Assembly (NCBI GenBank): GCA_911728435.2
Contig: OU452208.1
Coordinates: 558,001 to 622,000 of the forward strand
Source of the DNA: Apoderus coryli
Lineage: Eukaryota; Arthropoda; Insecta; Coleoptera; Attelabidae
Direction: 5' to 3'
Length of the DNA stretch: 64,000 nucleotides
The number at the start of each line of letters is the position of its first letter. Position 1 is the stretch's first letter. The notes below the pieces were generated by a model, which saw nothing but the letters and a program-made list of their open reading frames with translations, had not been told where the DNA came from and did no database searches. Position numbers and translations under genes: made by a program. Shown here piece after piece: positions 56,092 through 64,000 of the stretch.

Positions 56092-59000
56092 ATGAACGCA
56101 TACAGAATAGAACCTCTAAAGAGGAATAATTATGACACATGGAAATTACAAGCTGAAGCTTTGTTAGCAAAATTGGGTTTATGGGACTACGTCACCGGTA
56201 AAATACCTAGACCAGAAGTTGAAAATGAAATAGGTATACAAAGTAAATGGGACACCGATGATGTAAATGCAAAATGGGAACTTATATTAATAATTTCACC
56301 TTCTGAATTAAAACAAGTAAAAAACTGGGGTTAAAAGATCCAAGGATGTATGGGATGATTTAAGTAAAAATTACGAAAGTAAAGGTCCTGCTAGAAAAGC
56401 AACTCTTTTAAAACAGTTAATACTTCACAATATGAATGATCATGACGACATTCGCGATCATCTTGGAAAATTTATGGATACTGTTGACAAATTAGCAGAT
56501 ATGGAGGTAACAATCAATGCCGATCTGTTAAGTATAATGATGTTATATTCCTTACCACCATCATATGAAAATTTTCGAATTGCTATAGAAACTAGAGATA
56601 CTTTACCAAGCCCAGAAAATTTAAAAATTAAAATAATAGAAGAAGGAGATGCAAGAAACAAGTGTGAACCTTCAACTTCGAAAGAGGGAGCATTTTGGGG
56701 TAATCAAAAAAAATTTAAAAATAATAAATTTCCAAACAAAAATAAAAATTCATATGAAACAAAGCCAAAATGTACACGCTGTAATCGTTTCGGACATTTT
56801 CAAAAAGACTGCAGATCTAAAATTTTGAATTCTAATACAAAAGAATCATTATTTAAAATGGAAGAATGTTTATCAACAAATATAAATTTCCAAAATAACA
56901 ATTCTTGGTGTTTGGACAGTGTTCACATATGAGTAGTCGAAAAGAAAATTTTATCGAATTAAACGAAAATCATAATGGAAAATTAAAATTAGCCTCAAAT
57001 GATAGTATAGCTGAAATAGAAGGTATAGGAAATATCAAATTAACAAATAATAAAAATAATCATATAATAAATTTGGCTAATACACTATATGTTCCAAATC
57101 TAAATACAAATTTACTTTCCGTGAGCAAAATTGTAAATAATGGGCATACTGTAATTTTTAAAAATGAAAACGCAACTATTAAAAATAAATATGGATACAC
57201 AATTTTGAAAGCAAATAAAGCAGAAAATGGTCTTTATTATTTCAAATCGAAAGAATTTCAAGACGTATCAAATCAATGTTTGCAAAATGATGAAATTATT
57301 TCATGGCATAGAAAAATGGGTCATTTAAATGAAGCAGATTTAAAGCTTGCTTTAAAGAAACAACTTCTAAAAAGTCTACAGTCTAAGTCTACAGTATACA
57401 AGGAAAATTCTCAAGGTTACCATTCAAAAATCAAAATGAAGATAAAAACATAGATTTGTTACATATAATACATTCTGACATTTGCGGACCATTTCGAGTA
57501 CAAACTCCAGGAGGAGCTCGATATTTTGTTTCATTCATTGATGAATATTCTCGTTATGCCAAAATATATTTTATAAATCATAAAAATCAAGTGCTTGAAA
57601 TTTTAAAAACATACAAAAATGAAGTTGAAAATTTAACAGACAAGAAAATAAAATTTCTTCAATCAGATAATGGTACTGAATACTGCAATAAAGAATTTTA
57701 TAGATTTTTAATGGATTGTGGTATTCAACGTCGACTTTCAACCGTTCGAACTCCACAGCAAAATGGTTTGGCTGAAAGGAAAAACAGAACGCTAGTTGAA
57801 AAAGCCAGATGCCTATTAATAGCCTCAAAACTACCTCAAATGTTTTGGGCAGAAGCTGTTAATACAGCGAATTATTTAATTAATCGGTCACCATCCCGAT
57901 CAATACAAGGCGAACTCCCATATTATCGTTGGACAGGAAAAATTCCTTCTGTAAGACACCTTCATGAATTTGGAGCAAAAGCATTTATTATGAATAAAAA
58001 TCCTCAAAAAGGAAAATTTAATTCTAAAACTCAACAAGGCATATTAATGGGCTATTCAGAAATTTCAAAAGGATATCGAATTTGGATGCCAGAAATGAAA
58101 AAACTGATAGTCGTGATGTTAAAAAACAAGTTTGACGGAAAATATAGAAGAGAAAACGAAAGTTATGAAATGTTTTTAGAGAATTCAAATATAGAAAATC
58201 ATGATAAAATTGTAATTTTACCTTCAACTTCTAAAACAGTTGATCAAAGTAATATACACTATGAAGAAATTAATCAAAGTGATGAAGAATTCGAAGAAAA
58301 TGAAATTACAAACGAAGAAATTGAAAACATCAGTGTTGAAGAAAGCAGACCTAATCGTAACAGAAAAGCTCCAGTTTGGACAGAAGTTTACGATATGTCT
58401 TATTTGTGTACAGAATTCTCAAAGATATGTTTTTCTGATGAAGAAAATTCAGCAGAATGGCAGGAAGCAATAAAAGAAGAAATTAAAGCACATATACGTA
58501 ACGATACCTGGATTATTGTTAATAAAAATAACAATAAAAAACCAATAGGCTGTAGAATAATTTTAAAGAATAAGTTAGCAGCTGATGGAAGTATCGAACG
58601 AAAGAAAGCTAGATTAGTAGCTCGAGGTTTTGCCCAGAAACCAAACATTGATTTCACAGAAACATTTGCAGCTGTTGTAAAACTTAGTTCGATTAGATTT
58701 TTAGTCGCAATGTCTGTTGAAGAAGACATGAAAATTCATCAAATGGATGTAACGACAGCATATTTAAATGGAGAATTAGAAGAAGAAATATTTATGGAAA
58801 TACCTTATAAATTAGAAAATTATTTACATGAAATTCTGTTAGAAGAGAGTTTAAATGAAGACAAAGAATTGTTCGAAAAAACAAGAAAAATGTTAGAAGA
58901 TTTAAAAAGAGGGAGAAATGAGAAAGCATGTTTATTAAAGAAAGCGTTCTATGGGCTAAAACAAGCTGGACGCCAATGGTACAAGAAGCTTGACGAAACT

Positions 59001-60021
59001 TTAAAATAATTAGGTTTTAAATCTTCAACAGCAGATCCTTGTATGTACTTATATACGAAAGGAGGAGCAAAAATAATACTCGCTGTATATGTTGATGATA
59101 TATTAATTGTTTCGAAATCTATGAATGCAATTCGAGATATTAAAGAAAAATTAACTTCAATATTCAAAATGCGAGATTTGGGCGAAATTAAATATTGTTT
59201 AGGAATAGAATTCAAAAAGGAAAGTAATGGAATTTCAATAAATCAGCGAAAGTACATTGACGAAATTTTAGAAAAATTCAATATGACAAATTGTAAAATA
59301 GCAAGTACACCAATTATACCTGGAATAAAATTAACAAGAAGTTCAAATAGTGGGCAAGATTTACCATATCAAAATTTAATTGGTGCACTCATGTATTTAT
59401 CTGTAGAGACCAGTCCGGATATAAATTTTGCAGTTAGCTATTTAAGTCAATTTAATTCATGTTACGGTAGTGAACATTGGATTGCTGCAAAAAGAGTTCT
59501 TCGATATTTACAAGGAACAAAAGATATTAGTTTATATTATTCAAGATGTAATGATGAAATTTATGGTTTAACTGATGCGGATTGGGAAAATTGTACAATC
59601 GACAGAAGATCATATACTGGCTATGTATTTAAGTATGCCAACGCAGCAATTAGTTGGGAAGCACGAAAGCAACGAACAGTCGCACTCTCAACCGCAGAAA
59701 GTGAATATATGGCATTAACTGATTCTGCAAAAGAAGCCCTTCATCTGAAAAAATTAGCGAATGATTTGGGTATTAATCAAGAAAAAATTATTATCTATAA
59801 TGATAATCAAGGTGAAAAAATATTAGCTGTTAATCCAACAGTTAATTCAAAATAGAAACACATCGATATAAAACAACATTTTATCCGAGAAACTGTTGAA
59901 AGTGGTAACATAGAAATTATGTATCGGAGAACCGAAGATATGGAAGCTGATATATTTACTAAAGCTCTATCTGGACCGAAACATAAATATTTAAGTTCAC
60001 TGTTAGGACTTCATCCACAGT
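56092..60021 (+). pseudogene. Copia gag-pol polyprotein with at least five lesions
   Basis: The gag start MNAYRIEPLKRNNYDTWKL is followed by a frameshift near 56330. CTRCNRFGHFQKDC (about 56770) is the zinc knuckle. The protease site reads WCLDS and then changes frame (about 56917), so its D-S-G is broken. GAG-pre-integrase (SWHRKMGHLNEADL) precedes a frameshift near 57380. The integrase shows HSDICGPF, QSDNGTEYC and PQQNGLAERKNR. RT has MDVTTAYLNGELEEEIFM, an in-frame TAA at 59007-59009, then YVDDILIV. RNase H has LTDADWENC and STAESEYMAL, with a TAG at 59853-59855 before KHIDIKQHF. These lesions preclude a functional polyprotein as assembled. Confidence 0.92.
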
Positions 60022-60039
60022 GACGTTCGTGAGGAGGAG

Positions 60040-60223
60040 TGTTGGAATATGGAATCACCCAATACACTCACGTCACAATGTTATAAATACAATAATAGAT
60101 TGTCAAATTAATTAATAGATTGTCAGTTAGTTTTTATATAGTTCTCGTTAATAAAAGTTAATATCTAATTTTATAGTTGTATATATATTATAAAGTATCC
60201 ATAAACAAGTCTCTGCTGCATCA
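60040..60223 (+). repeat. 3' LTR of copia
   Basis: 184 bp; one visible difference from the 5' LTR; preceded by the GAGGAGGAG polypurine tract and followed by the AATTT target duplication. Confidence 0.93.
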
Positions 60224-60775
60224 AATTTTTTCAAACCTAGGTCAGAAAACCCTTTTACATCTGACACCTTTGGAAATGGTATCACAACAGCCTCACGCCA
60301 ACGCGTCGGAAACTGTGCATGACTGATACATTGGTTGTATATGTGTACCAAAAAAGGGATTATAATAGGGGAACAAAGCTTAACTATATCCAACGTAATT
60401 CCATCAGCCCCAGCCGCGCCAAACCTCAAGGCAGCTATACCCCTTATCACATCGTCGTCTGATACTTGGGAAAACCGCAATTCATTTGCAACCTTCACAT
60501 TGTACAAATAGAAATTTATTGTTTCAAAATTTATATTCGGAGCTATATTTGAAACAGAATTAATAAAAAAATTGTTAATTTCATTGCAGTTTTTCACTCC
60601 TTCTGGTAAGATGATTATTCTTTTTATTTTTATATGCATTCAACTGATCTAAAGTACGCCAGATTACTTTACTACTCTGTGTTCTGTTTACGTGCTCCAG
60701 GTATGCTTTCTTTTCCGACCGAACCGCATCAGTGAACAAATTACGCTTATTCTTATAGGCTATTCTATTCTATTA

Positions 60776-61029
60776 TACAGGGTGGTCCAACTTTTACCTG
60801 CATAAATTTTAGAATCGATAGATAATCGACAAACAATGTGAGTTTGGTTAATAAACTATGTGCCAAAAATGCTTCGTTACAAAGGTGTTGAAATTTAAGA
60901 AACAAATTCGAATTTTATTAATATCTTTATAACCAATTGAGATATTTCAATGAAATTTGGCTAGTGTGGAGAGGTAATCGAGCTTCATTTTTTCATGTAA
61001 TAATATTATTTTTATTTCCAGCAGTGGCG
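60776..61029. repeat. Dispersed repeat beginning TACAGGGTGGTCC
   Basis: TACAGGGTGGTC also occurs in both arms of the fold-back repeat (11699 and, inverted, 12465-12476). Only the terminal block is shared; the rest (GATAGATAATCGACAAAC and following) has no second copy here. Confidence 0.45.
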
Positions 61030-61499
61030 TGCGTACGGCTACCGATTACAATATTTTTAATGAAAAAACCGATACGCCCCTGGTTTATCGAAAAATAAAA
61101 ATTATATGTGCAATTCTTATTCAATTTAAAAGAAAAAAGTACTCTTGGCTTTTTTTCGTATGACGCAACATTTTCGAGTAAACAAATTAAAATCGTCTAA
61201 ACCAAATGTATTGAAAATCAACATAAAAACTAGCTGTTGCCCTCGAGGCACGAATAGCTCTCCATATTTAAGTGTAAAAGTAATAATTTTATGACCTTTT
61301 TGTCATTTATCTAAATTTTTGTTTTGTTTTAGACATCAGCTATTTTTTTTTTTTTTTTGTATCGGGTTTTGTGCCTTTTTCTTCTCTTTGGAGGCACTAT
61401 TTATACGCAGATATTTTATATTTCAGTTCTAGGCCAAATTCTTGTACACAAAATAATTGATTTTTTTTTAGTTTTATTATAAAATTTATTTTGCCCCCT

Positions 61500-62980
61500 T
61501 TTCTACTATTTACGAACGCCTATTTAAACAAAATTGTTATGCTGCATGTTGTAGGTTATCCGTTAAGTGGTTTTTGAGTTATCACGGATACAATTTTTTC
61601 CTGACCCTTTTATAGAATTTTCACGGACGCCTATGGAACATTAATTTTTGTCGTGTATTTTTAACACCAATTCAACTAGTTAAATATAAAATTTTTTACA
61701 TTTTAATTTTTTTTTCATTTTACCCCTTTTTTTTACTATTTACGAACGCCTACGTAAATAAAAATTTTATGCTGCATTTTTTAGGTTATCTTATATGAAA
61801 GCTATATATAATTAGCCAATTTTTCTGGTATATTTGGGAAACATTTTTTTTTCGTTTTTGACTCTTTTTTTAAGACTATTTTCGAACGCCTGTGTGAACT
61901 AATTCTTTTATGTAACATTTTTTAGGTTATATTCTATCACACCTATAAAAAATTATTCAATATTTCGGATAAGTTTAAGAACTATAATTTTTTTAAATTT
62001 TTGAACCCTCTTTTAAACCCCTTGCCTACGCTCAATGTTAATCACCACCTATAAATAGCCTGTAGTATTTTCGTACCAAATGTGGTTAAAATCCGTTAAG
62101 TGGTTTTTGAGTTATCACGGATACAAATTTTTTCTGACCCTTTTATAGAATTTTCACGGACGCCTATGGAACATTAATTTTTGTCGTGTATTTTTAACAC
62201 CAATTCATCTAGTTAAATATAAAAATTTTTACATTTTAATTTTTTTTAATTTTACCCCTTTTTCTACTATTTACGAACGCCTATGTGAATAAAAATTTTA
62301 TGCTGCATTTTTTAGGTTATCTTATATCAAAGCTATATATAATTAGCCAATTTTTCTGGTATATTTGGGAAACGTTTTTTTTTTTCGTTTTTGACCCTTT
62401 TTTTAAACTATTTTCGAACGCCTGTGTGAACCAATTCTTTTATGGAATATTTTTTAGCTTATATTGTATCACAGCTATGAAAAATTATTCCATATTTCGA
62501 ATAAGTTTAGGAAATATATATTTTTTATGTTTTGACCCCTTTTCCACTATTTACGAACGCCTATGAAAGTAAGTTATTTATGACACATTTTATAGGTTAT
62601 ATTCTATCAAAACTATCAATAACTAGTTATTGATATAGTAATATTTCTGCTATTTTTAAGAAATACGTTTTTTTTAATCTTTTTTACCCCATTTTACACT
62701 ATTTTCGAACGCCAATGTGGTCTAATATTTTATGTTCAATATTTTCGGTTATATTCAATTAAATGCGTAAAAAATTATGCAGTATTTCGGATAAGTTTAA
62801 GAACTATGAATTTTTTTAATTTTTGAACCCTCTTTTAAACCCTTTGCCTACGCTCAATGTTTCCCAAAATCTAATCAGCTCCTTGCCATGTCCAATAGTA
62901 TTTTTGTACCAAATTTGGTTAAAATCTGTTAAGCGGTTTTTGCGTTTTCGTGGATACAGACATTTTTTTAAAACTACTTA
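61500..62980. repeat. Modular repeat built on an ACGAACGCCT motif
   Basis: The block (T)ACTATTT(A/T)CGAACGCC plus TTTTATG-x-GCATTTTTTAGGTTAT recurs at about 61508, 61735, 61877, 62267, 62408, 62547 and 62700. A variant TTTTCACGGACGCCTATGG lies at about 61618 and 62152. Spacings are roughly 110-160 bp. On a larger scale, 61560-62030 is repeated at 62095-62870 with extra modules. No protein is encoded. Confidence 0.75.
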
Positions 62981-64000
62981 TTAGCTCTCCATATCATATA
63001 TGTAATATATGTATATATGGAGACTATTAGTTTCATGAAAAAAAAAATTTTTTTTTTAATTCACCGGAAATACTTGTTTTTGGTCATTTTATACATAAAT
63101 AAGTAGTTTTAAAAAAATGTCTGTCTGTCTGTCTGTCTGTATGCACGAAAACGCAAAAACCGCTTAACAGATTTTAACCAAATTTGGTACAAAAATACTA
63201 TTGGACATGGCAAGGAGCTGATTAGATTTTGGGAAACATTGAGCGTAGGCAAGGGGTTCAAAAATTAAAAAAATTCATAGTTCTTAAACTTATCCGAAAT
63301 ACTGCATAATTTTTTACGCATTTAATTGAATATAACCTAAAATATTTAACATAAAATATTAGACCACATTGGCGTTCGAAAATAGTGTAAAATGGGGTAC
63401 AAAATATTTAAAAAAAACGTATTTCTTCAAAATAGCAGAAATATTAACTAATTATTTATAGCTTTAATAGAATATTAATAAATTATAAATTCTGATAGTA
63501 TAACCTATAAAATGTGTCATAAATAACTTACTTTCATAGGCGTTCGTAAATAGTGGAAAAGGGGTTAAAACATAAAAAATATATATTTCCTAAAATGATT
63601 CGAAATATGGAATAATTTTTCATAGTTGTGATAGAATATAACCTCACAAATGTTACATAAAAGAATTGGTTCACACAGGCGTTCGAAAATAGTCTAAAAA
63701 AAGGGTCAAAAACGAAAAAAAAATGTTTCTCAAATATACCAGAAAAATTGGCTAATTATATATAGATTTGATATAAGATAACCTAAAAAATGCAGCATAA
63801 AATTTTTATTTACATAGGCGTTCGTAAATAGTAGAAAAAGGGGTAAAATAAAAAAAATTAAAATGTAAAAAATTTTATATTTAACTAGATGAATTGGTGT
63901 TAAAAATACACGACAAAAATTAATGTACCATAGGCGTCCGTGAAAATTCTATAAAAGGGTCAGAAAAAATTTGTATCCGTGATAACATAAAAACCACTTA
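62095..64000. repeat. Large palindrome, arms ~0.9 kb or more, running off the window
   Basis: The right arm (63100-64000) is the reverse complement of the left arm (62095-62980), with scattered changes. For example, TAAAACTACTTA at the inner left matches TAAGTAGTTTTA at the inner right, and the window's last 40 bases match 62095-62135 inverted. The spacer of about 120 bp holds a smaller AT-rich palindrome (CATATATGTAATATATG). A CTGT microsatellite (63118-63140) marks the start of the right arm. The outer limit of the right arm is not visible. Confidence 0.85.

Larger units (their letters stand above)
55777..60223 (+). mobile_element. Copia retrotransposon with 184 bp LTRs and 5 bp TSD
   Basis: LTRs at 55777-55960 and 60040-60223 start TGTTGGAATATGG and end GCTGCATCA. 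By eye they differ at one base (CACCTAAT against CACCCAAT). AATTT is duplicated at 55772-55776 and 60224-60228. GGTTATGGGCCCAG after the 5' LTR is the initiator-Met-tRNA-type primer site known in insect copia elements. GAGGAGGAG before the 3' LTR is the polypurine tract. It is inserted in a LINE, in the sense orientation of HMGR. Confidence 0.95.
54340..60775 (-). mobile_element. Jockey-like LINE split by a copia element
   Basis: The 5' part (60775-60224) has FTDAVRSEKKAYLEHV, then GVKNCNEINNFFINSV and WREAVVIPFPKVSDVKGF. The 3' part (55776-54340) has LTLLDFSKAFDTIDH, GVPQGSILGPLLF, YADDTQVYVSYG and the C-terminal LRWLRMTERRDLH to FRKKLKKYLLD. Frameshifts occur near 55370 and 54900. The 3' end is a TTATTA tail that begins about 8 bp after the HMGR exon 2 donor. 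It is 5'-truncated. Confidence 0.85.

Noticed and set aside
62285..62566. 93-codon ORF in the modular repeat
   Set aside because: It is a translation of the repeated AT-rich modules and is not conserved in frame between repeats.
1..64000. CRISPR array, bacterial operons, riboswitches or tRNA/rRNA genes
   Set aside because: Spliceosomal introns and eukaryotic transposons throughout. No regular short repeat-spacer array and no tRNA or rRNA signature was seen by eye. A tRNA scan would be needed to exclude a tRNA-derived SINE.

Overview
The window looks like nuclear DNA from an AT-rich, transposon-loaded insect genome. Only two conserved host genes are recognisable. Both are on the + strand and have GT-AG introns. 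Coleoptera or Hemiptera would fit the mix of P-type THAP genes, pogo, mariner, jockey-like LINEs, copia and BEL/Pao, but no feature here fixes the order.

Host genes. (1) A CHP1-type calcineurin B homologous protein (17048-24467) has three coding exons and a complete ORF. Its second intron holds a BEL/Pao retrotransposon, a ~370 bp tandem repeat and a PHD-finger ORF. (2) An HMG-CoA reductase gene begins at 37532 and leaves the window at the right edge. Coding exon 1 (37532-39062) carries the membrane/sterol-sensing part and the start of the catalytic domain. Exon 2 (54053-54331) carries the next catalytic block. The remaining catalytic exons are not in the window.

Layout. 1-1700: 3' half of a copia element ending in its LTR, which abuts a truncated THAP exon. 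1742-4066: P-element-type (THAP9-like) transposase exons. 5286-6882: decayed gypsy pol and a possible LTR. 8371-16823: two copies of a non-autonomous P-type element on either side of a 2.8 kb fold-back inverted repeat; the second copy has a perfect 8 bp target-site duplication 225 bp upstream of the CHP1 start codon. 17048-24467: CHP1. 25429-27466: another THAP9-like 5' half joined to LINE and fold-back fragments. 27836-34120: a LINE split by a Ginger1-type transposon (4 bp TSD) and by two tandem MITEs. 35749-36413: another THAP gene fragment. 37532-64000: HMG-CoA reductase and its transposon-filled introns.

The ~15 kb HMGR intron 1 is a nested insertion stack. A repeat of the family that also forms the right edge of the window was split by a pogo element (39365-51131). 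That element was then hit by two LINEs, a second pogo element (41044-44190) and a mariner (47914-49233). A third LINE stops about 50 bp before exon 2, and a fourth begins about 8 bp after its donor site. This fourth LINE is split by a copia element with near-identical LTRs (55777-60223). The last 3 kb hold a modular repeat arranged as a large palindrome running off the window.

Since the sequence was read by eye, boundaries without a named TSD or splice site are approximate.
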